A stretch of DNA of 6,248 nt from Candidatus Bathyarchaeota archaeon (GCA_015520475.1 WAQA01000153.1:1-6248), one strand, 5' to 3'. Shown: positions 1-5,719, counted from the stretch's first letter. Made by a program: numbers and translations. The notes: generated by a model not told the origin, from the sequence alone.

Positions 1-23
1 AATGTATGGTCGGGCGGGCAGGA

Positions 24-45
24 TTTTCATAGGGGCTTACCCTAT
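24..45 (-). other. tRNA-Tyr intron 4 (22 bases, position 59/60, in the T loop)
   Basis: This is a textbook BHB. The T stem ends GG/CC. TTCA pairs with TGAA as the 4-bp central helix, with 3-base bulges AA|A and AA|T. The inner helix is TAGGG/CCCTA with loop TAAGC. Runs of A make the cut position ambiguous by a few bases, but every choice from 56/57 to 59/60 gives the same TTCAAAT loop. The outer helix exists only after intron 3 has been removed. Confidence 0.85.
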
Positions 46-51
46 TTTGAA

Positions 52-82
52 GTCGCCGAGTTGAGGGAGGTCCCTCAACTCT
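52..82 (-). other. tRNA-Tyr intron 3 (31 bases, position 53/54, T stem to T loop)
   Basis: The intron carries a long hairpin (58-81), 10-11 bp with a 2-4 base loop. Next to it, CGCA of the exon can pair with GGCG of the intron (three pairs plus an A-G mismatch), with bulges GG|A and AC|T. Excision at these points joins GCAGG to TTCAAA, which restores the T stem with CCTGC. This is the least canonical BHB of the four. Confidence 0.77.
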
Positions 83-98
83 CCTGCGACACTCCGGT

Positions 99-147
99 GT
101 CTGTACGCTTGGTAGGCTGAACTACACCTACTCATATGAGTAGGTGT
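99..147 (-). other. tRNA-Tyr intron 2 (49 bases, canonical position 37/38)
   Basis: The site is the canonical archaeal one, just 3' of the anticodon. CTGT of the anticodon loop pairs with ACAG near the intron 3' end, giving bulges AG|A and AC|A. The first 24 intron bases (124-147) are a perfect palindrome that forms a 10-bp hairpin with loop ATAT. The remaining bases include 107-115, whose RNA can pair with the D arm. A standard inner helix next to the bulges is not obvious, so the BHB may be relaxed. Confidence 0.85.
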
Positions 148-199
148 CTACAGCGTCTCCATCGGCTGGATGCCAGCCGATTCGGAAGCTCTACCAAGC
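107..199 (-). repeat. 9-base inverted repeat: intron 2 (107-115) against D arm (191-199)
   Basis: On the plus strand GCTTGGTAG (107-115) is the exact reverse complement of CTACCAAGC (191-199). In the transcript, the exon D-loop segment GCUUGGUAG can pair with intron 2 over 9 bp. The bases just outside do not extend the match. The complementarity is certain; any role is inference. Confidence 0.7.
155..182 (-). other. tRNA-Tyr intron 1 (28 bases, position 30/31, inside the anticodon stem)
   Basis: The intron is mainly a 9-bp hairpin, ATCGGCTGG / CCAGCCGAT, with loop CAT. Around it a BHB can be drawn: CTTC (exon) pairs with GGAG (intron, one G-U), with 3-base bulges CG|A and AC|G. Both cuts fall after the second bulge base. 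Removing it supplies G31, which pairs with C39 and completes the anticodon stem. The outer helix of the BHB is weak. Confidence 0.82.
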
Positions 200-239
200 T
201 GAGCTACCGCCCGACAATCTTTTTTGATCTGGGAAATGG

Positions 240-247
240 AATATATG
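240..247 (-). promoter_or_regulatory. TATA box of the tRNA-Tyr gene
   Basis: On the minus strand CATATATT lies 27-34 bases upstream of the tRNA 5' end (213), the spacing expected for an archaeal TATA box with transcription starting a few bases before the mature 5' end. It is the only strong A/T box near that position. Confidence 0.65.
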
Positions 248-498
248 TTTTTCGTTTGGTGGGGTCTTTCGGTTGATTGATGCTTGTTCTCTACGGTGTT
301 ATGCTGGTAGTGGAACTGTGGGGTTTCGGCTGTTATGTGGGGCTGCCTGAGGTTTCTAGACGCATAGTTATAATGTGTCCCCATTCTTAAGGTGGTTTTA
401 TGGTGAATTTTGAGTTTAAGTTGGTTCAGGCTTGTCTCCTTTTTATCTAGGTTTGTCCGAGAAGGGGATCCATCCGAAATATTAAGGTTGGTTCGCTT
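248..498. other. Intergenic stretch without a supported gene
   Basis: Together with 214-247 this separates the tRNA from the phoU 3' end, about 285 bases. No conserved coding sequence is visible. A TATA-like TTATAA (368-373) and an AAGGTGG motif (389-395) precede a 17-codon frame (400-450), which is too short to support. TTAAGGTGGTTT (388), TTTAAGTTGGTTC (414) and TTAAGGTTGGTTC (483) are loosely similar and may be chance. No clear minus-strand terminator (T-run) is visible for phoU. Confidence 0.5.
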
Positions 499-1506
499 TC
501 AGGTTCTATTTTGCGTGATTATGTATCTGTTGAATGTCTCGTTTATTATTGATCTGCTTCTGGTCATGATTTCATGGAGTATGTCGAGTATCTGGGTTAT
601 CTTGATCAGTGAGGTTGGATCTAATGCCTTTTCAGCCTGTCTCAGTATATTCTCTCTCTTTCTGTTGAATCTTTCCTCGTTCTCGTATACTCTGCCTGTG
701 GCCTCCAGATTGTTTGCTAGGAATGCTTCTAGTGCCCGATTATATGTTTCTATAACTAGCTCGCTTAGATCATTTACCTCTTTTTGGAATGGTTCTGGAA
801 GTTTATGTTTTGGGGATGTCTTCTTGGCTATTTCAGCTGCGTAATCCCCTATCTTCTCGAGATCCTTCACTATACTTCTATAGATTAGGGATTCTTCGAG
901 CATGTTTATTCCGATGTCTGTTGTCATCAGGCTTCCCTGTACGAGCATTAACTGTCTAATTATGAATAGGTTTAGTCTGTCCACTTCGTCGTCGAATTTT
1001 ATTGTGTCCTCGGCAAGTCTCTTATCGGCGTCTATGAAGGCCTTTATTGCGTTTCTATGCATTGTCGAGACCATCTTAAGCATTCTTGTCAGGCCGTTGT
1101 TTACCGTTATGGCTGAGGAGTTGAAGAGGGTTGTTAGGATCAGTTCTCTCTGTGACTCCTCAGCAATCTCGAATCCCATAAACTTCCATGAATTGTTTCT
1201 GATGAATTGTTCTATGTTTGGATCTATATGGGAATCGGATGTTATCTTCATGTTCTGGTAGCCCGCCAGGTACGATGCTATTATAAGCCTTAAAATGTCC
1301 CCTTTATCTCCTGAGTTAACGTTTATGTTGATTGTTGAGTCAGTCTTTTCAGGGCTTTACTTCAATTTAATTAGGAGGCTTGAGCTCCCTTTCGGGATGA
1401 GTATCAGCTCCCCGCCAGGCTTTAATCCCGCCTCCCTAACCCACTTCTTCGGTAAAGAAACTATAAATGTTGTTCCGCCTACAACCTGGACCTTCCTAAC
1501 TTCCAT
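499..1506 (-). pseudogene. AbrB-PhoU phosphate uptake regulator, interrupted by one in-frame TAA
   Basis: From ATG 1506 one continuous frame runs to TGA 499-501, about 334 residues, typical of the archaeal AbrB-PhoU family. It is broken only by TAA at 1357-1359 (codon 50). Residues 1-49 form a SpoVT/AbrB-type DNA-binding domain (start MEVRKVQVVGGTTFIVSLPK, then KKWVREAGLKPG). After the stop, SPEKTDSTININ and RLIIASYLAGY are typical linker sequence of this family. The helical PhoU repeats follow, with acidic metal-binding motifs FDDEVDR (about 171-177) and DLEKIGD (about 215-221). PhoU proteins regulate phosphate uptake through Pst transporters; the AbrB domain suggests transcription control. 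No ATG, GTG or TTG occurs between the stop and Met86 (1251), and that Met has no Shine-Dalgarno and would cut off conserved residues. A nonsense mutation, a sequencing error or readthrough are possible. It is divergent from the inositol cluster, with no visible functional link. Confidence 0.85.
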
Positions 1507-1520
1507 GATCCCCTTTCCTC

Positions 1521-1554
1521 TATAGTATTATATAGTAACCCTCCATAAATATGG
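1521..1554 (-). promoter_or_regulatory. Promoter region of phoU
   Basis: Two minus-strand TATA-like boxes lie upstream of ATG 1506: one around 1523-1536 (TATATAATA core) and CCATATTTATGG at 1543-1554. The nearer would give an almost leaderless mRNA. The farther would give a short leader containing GAGGAAAGGGG, a purine-rich possible ribosome site ending 3 bases before the ATG. The choice cannot be made from sequence. Confidence 0.45.
1543..1554. repeat. Small inverted repeat between divergent genes (possible operator)
   Basis: CCATA-AA-TATGG has two 5-base arms around AA and overlaps a TATA-like box of phoU. Its position between divergent phoU and iolN would suit a regulator, but the sequence is short and A/T rich. 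Confidence 0.25.
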
Positions 1555-1613
1555 TTATGATGTTTAAATATCTTTCTAATTGGTGTTACCGTAGCAGATT
1601 GATGAGGAATTCA

Positions 1614-1640
1614 TTATATATCGATTTATATGTTTATATA
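1614..1640 (+). promoter_or_regulatory. Promoter region of the inositol cluster with TATA boxes and an imperfect palindrome
   Basis: TTTATATA (1633-1640) is a good archaeal TATA box. Transcription would begin about 1660-1666, leaving a leader of about 40 bases before ATG 1705. A second box, TTATATA, is at 1614-1620. The bases TATATATC/GATTTATA (1615-1630) form an imperfect palindrome (7 of 8 positions match) centred on ATCGAT just upstream of the nearer TATA box, so it could be an operator. A/T richness makes all of this tentative. Confidence 0.45.
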
Positions 1641-1694
1641 GAACAATAGACCTCTATCTTTATTGGTGATGATTTTGGAGTGGACCTTTCCTCA

Positions 1695-1700
1695 GGAGGG
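1695..1700 (+). promoter_or_regulatory. Shine-Dalgarno site that decides the iolN start
   Basis: GGAGGG lies 4 bases before ATG 1705, a perfect core match to the archaeal anti-SD. The upstream in-frame starts (GTG 1666, ATG 1669) lack a properly spaced site, so the shorter protein is preferred. Confidence 0.75.
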
Positions 1701-1704
1701 ACAT

Positions 1705-2634
1705 ATGGACAAGGCAAGCGGCATCTACTTCCAGAATATGACGGCGAGTGAGGTGGAGGAGAGACTGAAAAAGAATGATCTGATAATAATTCCGATTGGA
1801 AGCACCGAGAATCATGGTCCACACGCCTGTTATGGCGAGGACACATTCCTAGTGACTAGGATGGCCGAGCTTGTGGCTCAGAAGACAGGCTGCACAGTTG
1901 CCCAGCCGATCTGGTATGGATCACATCCGTACCATCATATGGGTATGCCTGGAACGATAATAGTGGATGATGACGTCTTCAAAGCCGTCATAAGATCAGT
2001 TATGGCTGGCTTCTGGAACGCTGGCTTCAGAAAACAGATCCTATTGAATGGTCACGGCCAAGAGTACGTTATCCCATCAGCCATCCATCAATTTGCAAAG
2101 AAGTACCAGGTGCCTGGAATCTTTATTAATCTAAACTGGTACCATGCGATTCCACAATACTGTAAGGATAAGGCTCACGGCGGACCCTTCGAGACGCCGT
2201 TCATACATGCAGATGAATGTGAAACATCCTTCAGCCTAGCATTATTCCCTGAAATGATCAAGATGGAGAAGGCTGTTGACACTAAGCCTAGAGGCTATCT
2301 GCCGGAGAAACATATTGATAAGGCTGGATGCCTATATCAGAGGCCCATCCGATGGTATGATCATGTTGGATGCGGACCTATAGAGGTCGTCGCCTACCCT
2401 GAAGGGGTTGTTGGGAAGGCAACATTAGCAAAGGCTGAGAAAGCTAGGAACGGCCTGATAAACCTACTTGATTACATGGTTGAATTGATAAATGATATAA
2501 TGGAGCGGTTCCCGCCTGGAAAGCTACCTCCAATAGACGAGATTACACAGAGGCCTAGAGATGAGATAGAGGCTGTAATTAAGGGTCCTGCGAGGGGAGG
2601 GCGAAGCATATACACGCTTGCCTATCCACCTTAA
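1705..2634 (+). CDS. iolN: 3-dehydro-scyllo-inosose hydrolase, creatininase family (IolN)
   Basis: A 309-residue metal-dependent amidohydrolase-like protein of the creatininase family (Pfam Creatininase fold). Metal-site motifs are visible: IGSTENHGPH (31-40, E35 and H37), GEDTF (44-48, D46), NGHGQE (115-120, H117) and HADECETS (168-175). GSHPYHHMGMPGT (72-84) is another family hallmark. Creatininase relatives act on several substrates. Here the gene stands 20 bases before an IolM-type dehydrogenase and two genes before an IolO-type epimerase, the partners of T. maritima IolN. IolN opens the diketo-inositol ring to 5-keto-L-gluconate in the cytoplasm. Assignment to IolN rests on family plus context; creatininase or formamide-hydrolase activity is less likely. 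Start chosen at ATG 1705 because of the GGAGGG site; a longer frame begins further upstream but its extra residues do not look conserved. First gene of the cluster. Confidence 0.85.
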   Translation: MDKASGIYFQNMTASEVEERLKKNDLIIIPIGSTENHGPHACYGEDTFLVTRMAELVAQKTGCTVAQPIWYGSHPYHHMGMPGTIIVDDDVFKAVIRSVMAGFWNAGFRKQILLNGHGQEYVIPSAIHQFAKKYQVPGIFINLNWYHAIPQYCKDKAHGGPFETPFIHADECETSFSLALFPEMIKMEKAVDTKPRGYLPEKHIDKAGCLYQRPIRWYDHVGCGPIEVVAYPEGVVGKATLAKAEKARNGLINLLDYMVELINDIMERFPPGKLPPIDEITQRPRDEIEAVIKGPARGGRSIYTLAYPP

Positions 2635-2654
2635 ATCGAAGGGAGGCGTGAAGA

Positions 2655-3830
2655 TTGAAGGCTTTAAGAGTTTATGCATCTAAAGAGCCTAAGAAAGGAT
2701 ACATCCTCTCAGATCTAGAATTAAAAACCGGTAAGGTATTCGAAGGAAGCAAAGTGTGGCGATACCCAGAGATAAAACTTGAAGATGTTGAGAAACCTAA
2801 AGTTGGACCTAAAGATCTTCTCATACGTGTAAAGGCATGTGGAATCTGCGGTTCAGACATCCACTTCTACGAGACCGACGAGGACAACTACATCCTCTAT
2901 CCTGGACTAACAAAGTTCCCATGCACGATAGGGCATGAATTCTCAGGTGTAGTTGAAGAGATTGGAAGATCAGTCAGAGGATTCAAGCCTGGAGATCCAG
3001 TTACAGCTGAGGAGATGTTCTGGTGTGGAGAGTGTATACCATGCCGGAACGGCTTCCCAAATCACTGTGAAAACCTTGAAGAGCTAGGCTTCACAGTTGA
3101 CGGGGCTATGGCTGAATATGTACGTGTCGAGGCGAAGTACTGCTGGAAGATAGACTCCCTACTTAACGTTTACAGGTCAGAAGATAAACTCTATGAGGCA
3201 GGTTCACTTGTTGAACCTACATCCGTCGCCTACAACGCCCTATTCATAAGGGCTGGAGGATTCAAGCCTGGAGCGTATCTGGTGGTTTACGGTGCAGGTC
3301 CAATAGGCTTGGCGGTTATCCAATTAGCTAAGGCAGCTGGAGCCTCAAAGATAATTGCATTTGAAGTTGCAGATGAAAGAATAAGACTGGCGAAGGATAT
3401 AGGGGCAGACTACGTCTTCAACCCATTAGAACTTAAGAGAAACGGAATATCACCGTCAGAGAAGGTTATGGAGATAACCGGTGGATTCGGAGCTGACATC
3501 CAAGTTGAAGCGGCTGGAGCCCCAACCCAGACATTACCTGAAATGGAAAAGTCTCTAGCGATAAATGGAAAGATAGTCTGGATTGGAAGGGCTGAGAAGG
3601 CTGCTCCAATAACGATGGAGAGATTCCAGACTAGGAGAAGCCAGATCTTCGGTTCTCAAGGCCACTCTGGACATGAAGTCTTCCAGAACGTGATTAGGTT
3701 GATGGCGTCCAACAGGATAGATATGACGAGGATAATCACTAAGAGGTTCCGGCTTACCGATGGAGTAAAAGCGTTAGAGGAAGCCTCGAAGAGGGTTGAC
3801 GCCAAAATAACAGTAAAACCGGGTGATTGA
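2655..3830 (+). CDS. iolM: scyllo-inosose 3-dehydrogenase, zinc-dependent MDR family (IolM)
   Basis: 391 residues, longer than ordinary zinc alcohol dehydrogenases (about 340-350) because of an N-terminal extension containing GSKVWRYPE (31-39) and extra segments such as NYILYPGLTKFP (78-89). As I recall the T. maritima IolM (TM0412) sequence, it shares these and EEMFWCGECIPC and GFPNHCENLEELGF. Catalytic zinc residues are C65, H94-E95 (GHEF) and probably E187 (VEPTS). The structural zinc cysteines are C124, C127, C130 and C138. The Rossmann motif is GAGPIG (213-218), and E237 at the end of the next strand predicts NAD rather than NADP. The enzyme oxidises scyllo-inosose to 3-dehydro-scyllo-inosose, the substrate of IolN. 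The start is TTG 2655, with GGAGG at 2642-2646 eight bases upstream. The next gene begins within a few bases of the stop, so the genes are probably cotranscribed and translationally coupled. Confidence 0.88.
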   Translation: MKALRVYASKEPKKGYILSDLELKTGKVFEGSKVWRYPEIKLEDVEKPKVGPKDLLIRVKACGICGSDIHFYETDEDNYILYPGLTKFPCTIGHEFSGVVEEIGRSVRGFKPGDPVTAEEMFWCGECIPCRNGFPNHCENLEELGFTVDGAMAEYVRVEAKYCWKIDSLLNVYRSEDKLYEAGSLVEPTSVAYNALFIRAGGFKPGAYLVVYGAGPIGLAVIQLAKAAGASKIIAFEVADERIRLAKDIGADYVFNPLELKRNGISPSEKVMEITGGFGADIQVEAAGAPTQTLPEMEKSLAINGKIVWIGRAEKAAPITMERFQTRRSQIFGSQGHSGHEVFQNVIRLMASNRIDMTRIITKRFRLTDGVKALEEASKRVDAKITVKPGD

Positions 3831-3831
3831 T

Positions 3832-4857
3832 TTGAGGATGCGAGCGGTAGTATTCTACGGCGTCGATGAAGGCTTCAGAATCGAGGATGTTGAAGCGCCA
3901 ACCGTTAAACGTGGAGATGATATCCTAATAAAGGTTAAGCTGGCCGGCCTATGCGGTACGGACCCTGCGATACTTGAGGGGAGACATCCAGCTGCACCGC
4001 CCGTAATCCTTGGACATGAATACGCCGGAGAGGTTATAGAGGTAGGTGGAGACGTTAAGGACATAGATGTTGGAGACCATGTAGTAATAGACCCAAACAT
4101 TAAATGCGGTAAATGTTATAGATGCAGGACAGGTAAAGAGAATCTCTGCGAGAACATGACCACCCTCGGAATATACATTGACGGAGGCTTCTCAAGATAC
4201 AATGTTGCTCCTAGAAGCGCCGTTTATAAGATTCCATCCGACATGAGATGGGAGGACGCTGTTCTAGTGGAGCCCGTCTCATGTGCTATAAACGGAGCTA
4301 ATAGGGCGAGGATAAACGTTGGGGACACCGTTGCGATTATAGGTGCTGGGCCCATGGGGCTGATATGGACCCAACTGGCTAAATGGAGGGGTGCAGGTCT
4401 GATTATAGTAAGCGACCTCGTCGAGAAAAGGCTTGAGATGGCTAAGAAGCTTGGAGCCGACGTCACAGTAAACCCTAAGGAGAAGGATTTCGTTGAGGAG
4501 GTGAAGCGGCTTACCGATGGACGGATGGCCGATGTATGCGTGGAGGTTGTCGGTAACCCGAGGACCGTTGAGCAGGCGTTGGCTGCAACTGGATATGGAG
4601 GTAGAACCGTTATCTTCGGCACTACAAAGAAGGGTCTCAAAGCCTCCTTTGAACCCTATCAGGTAATGAGATATGAGAAGGAGATAATTGGATCCTTCAT
4701 AGCCAATTATACATTCTCCTCAGCCATCGCCGTAATGTACAAGAGAATAATAAATTCTGATCTGATGATAACCCATAAATACTCGATAGAAGAGTTTAAT
4801 AAGGCCGTAGAGACCCATAGATCCGGTGAAGCTATAAAAATAGCTATTCAACCATGA
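3832..4857 (+). CDS. Second zinc-dependent MDR (alcohol/polyol) dehydrogenase, substrate unassigned
   Basis: About 341 residues, normal for sorbitol/threonine-dehydrogenase-like MDR enzymes. Counting from ATG 3838, catalytic zinc residues are C39 (LCGTD), H60-E61 (GHEY) and E145 (VEP). The structural zinc cysteines are C90, C93, C96 and C104. The nucleotide motif is GAGPMG (169-174), and D193 favours NAD. It is clearly paralogous to its upstream neighbour but shorter and lacks the IolM insertions. Starts are uncertain: TTG 3832 sits 4 bases after GGTGAT (3822-3827, inside the previous gene), while ATG 3838 gives the usual MRAVVFYG beginning; GTG 3823 overlaps the previous stop. Located between iolM and iolO, it may replace IolG (myo-inositol to scyllo-inosose), which is missing from the window. 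It could instead reduce a keto-sugar acid such as D-tagaturonate. Family assignment is sure; substrate is inference. Confidence 0.85.
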   Translation: MRMRAVVFYGVDEGFRIEDVEAPTVKRGDDILIKVKLAGLCGTDPAILEGRHPAAPPVILGHEYAGEVIEVGGDVKDIDVGDHVVIDPNIKCGKCYRCRTGKENLCENMTTLGIYIDGGFSRYNVAPRSAVYKIPSDMRWEDAVLVEPVSCAINGANRARINVGDTVAIIGAGPMGLIWTQLAKWRGAGLIIVSDLVEKRLEMAKKLGADVTVNPKEKDFVEEVKRLTDGRMADVCVEVVGNPRTVEQALAATGYGGRTVIFGTTKKGLKASFEPYQVMRYEKEIIGSFIANYTFSSAIAVMYKRIINSDLMITHKYSIEEFNKAVETHRSGEAIKIAIQP

Positions 4858-4873
4858 CCTCTTAAACTAAGAG

Positions 4874-5689
4874 ATGAAAGATATGCGGGTGGCAATAGTT
4901 GCCTCTATAGAACCAGATGTGAAACCTCTTGGAGTAAGAGGGGCGATAGATACTATTCTAGAGAGCATCCATGATCTCGGATATGACGGCGTTGAGCTGC
5001 ACATAAGAGACCCTGATAAAATCGATGTTAGAAGAGTTAAAGAGATAGTTGATGTCTTCGGTTTAGTTGTGCCGGCGATAGGTACAGGCTTCACCTACAC
5101 CGTCTATGGACTCAGCTTCTCATCAAATGATTCAAAAGTGAGATCTGAAGCCGTAAGAAGGGTTGAGGAGTACCTGAAGGTTGGAAGCGAATTAGAAGCG
5201 GATGTAATTATAGGTCTGGTTCAGGGAGTAGCTGATAACAGAGCTGCTGGAATAAAGAATCTGAAGGATTCCCTTGAGAGATGTATTAAACCAGCTGAGG
5301 ACCTAGGAGTAAACATCCTATTAGAACCTTTAAATCGGTACGAGACAAACCTGATTAATACTGTGAAGGACGCTGTTACATTAAGGAATGAGATAGGCTC
5401 CGATAAACTCTGGGTTATGGCGGATACATTCCACATGAATATTGAGGAGAAATCCATCTATAAGAGTATAGTTGAGGCTGATGGATTCCTCAAGCATATC
5501 CACTTTGCTGACAGTAACAGGCTTGCACCTGGACAGGGACATATAAACTTCAGAGAGGTTCTTAAAGCCCTAAAAGAGATAAATTATAACTCCTTCATCA
5601 CAGCCGAGATTCTCCCGTTACCAGGGGAATGGGATGCTGCAAAGATGGCGATTCAATACTTAAAGGGTGAGATGACAGGCTTCCCATGA
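4874..5689 (+). CDS. iolO: 5-keto-L-gluconate epimerase, sugar phosphate isomerase/epimerase-like TIM barrel (IolO)
   Basis: 271 residues of the AP-endonuclease-2/xylose-isomerase-like TIM-barrel family. Likely metal ligands are E151 (LLEPLNRYET), D184 (ADTFHMNIEE), H210 (HIHFADSNRLAPG) and E245 (TAEILPLPG). These strings, plus AIGTG (68-72) and IGLVQG (113-118), closely match my recollection of T. maritima IolO (TM0416), which converts 5-keto-L-gluconate to D-tagaturonate. Related tagatose/psicose 3-epimerases share the fold, but the blocks and the iolN/iolM neighbours favour IolO. The gene lies 16 bases after the preceding stop, so it belongs to the same transcript. No strong Shine-Dalgarno precedes ATG 4874; ATG 4883, giving MRVAIVAS, aligns better with the usual N terminus and is a real alternative. 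The product D-tagaturonate would need further enzymes not seen here. Confidence 0.88.
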   Translation: MKDMRVAIVASIEPDVKPLGVRGAIDTILESIHDLGYDGVELHIRDPDKIDVRRVKEIVDVFGLVVPAIGTGFTYTVYGLSFSSNDSKVRSEAVRRVEEYLKVGSELEADVIIGLVQGVADNRAAGIKNLKDSLERCIKPAEDLGVNILLEPLNRYETNLINTVKDAVTLRNEIGSDKLWVMADTFHMNIEEKSIYKSIVEADGFLKHIHFADSNRLAPGQGHINFREVLKALKEINYNSFITAEILPLPGEWDAAKMAIQYLKGEMTGFP

Positions 5690-5719
5690 ATCAGAAGGCA
5701 GCAAATACAATCCTAAAAC

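Larger units (their letters stand above)
7..213 (-). tRNA. tRNA-Tyr (anticodon GUA) interrupted by four introns, CCA encoded
   Basis: Removing four segments leaves a perfect 77-base tRNA. The acceptor CGGGCGG (207-213) pairs with CCGCCCG (11-17), followed by discriminator A and an encoded CCA (7-9). The D arm is GCTC/GAGC with a GG in the loop. The anticodon stem TCCGG/CCGGA encloses loop CTGTAGA (GUA at 149-151), the variable region is GTGTC, and the T arm GCAGG/CCTGC encloses TTCAAAT. C1-G72, A73 and the CTGTAGA loop are archaeal tRNA-Tyr identity features. Exons are 183-213, 148-154, 83-98, 46-51 and 7-23. The introns are 28, 49, 31 and 22 bases, after mature positions 30, 37, 53 and 59. 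Only the one after 37 is at the canonical site. Every stem of the spliced product is fully paired, so the identification is strong. Exact cut sites are inferred from the cloverleaf and BHB geometry. Confidence 0.93.

Noticed and set aside
58..81. Strong hairpin read as a transcription terminator
   Set aside because: It lies within the tRNA gene between paired T-arm halves and no T-run follows; it is better explained as intron 3.
1..213. RNase P RNA, SRP RNA or a split tRNA as explanation for the multi-hairpin region
   Set aside because: All tRNA parts are present in order on one strand and give a complete cloverleaf after intron removal; no SRP or RNase P core motif was seen.
270..350. Possible box C/D small RNA on the plus strand (GATTGATG near 273, CTGA near 348)
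   Set aside because: The C box does not fit RTGATGA, there is no convincing C'/D' pair and no K-turn stem.
148..384. 78-codon minus-strand reading frame
   Set aside because: Its 3' part runs through the exon 1 and intron 1 region of tRNA-Tyr and its protein shows no family features; it is a chance frame.
400..450. 17-codon plus-strand frame with TATA-like TTATAA (368-373) and AAGGTGG ahead of its ATG
   Set aside because: The signals are suggestive but the peptide is too short, unrecognised and convergent into phoU; chance cannot be excluded.
410..1261. Long plus-strand frames (410-844 and 902-1261)
   Set aside because: They are antisense to the PhoU domain, whose motifs are clear on the minus strand; the proteins are low-complexity, Ser/Leu/Phe-rich shadows.
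1357..1359. Pyrrolysine or selenocysteine recoding as an explanation for the phoU stop
   Set aside because: Pyrrolysine uses TAG and selenocysteine TGA; the codon here is TAA.
1663..1704. Longer IolN start upstream of 1705
   Set aside because: The extra residues are not family-like and have no spaced ribosome site, while GGAGGG sits correctly before ATG 1705.
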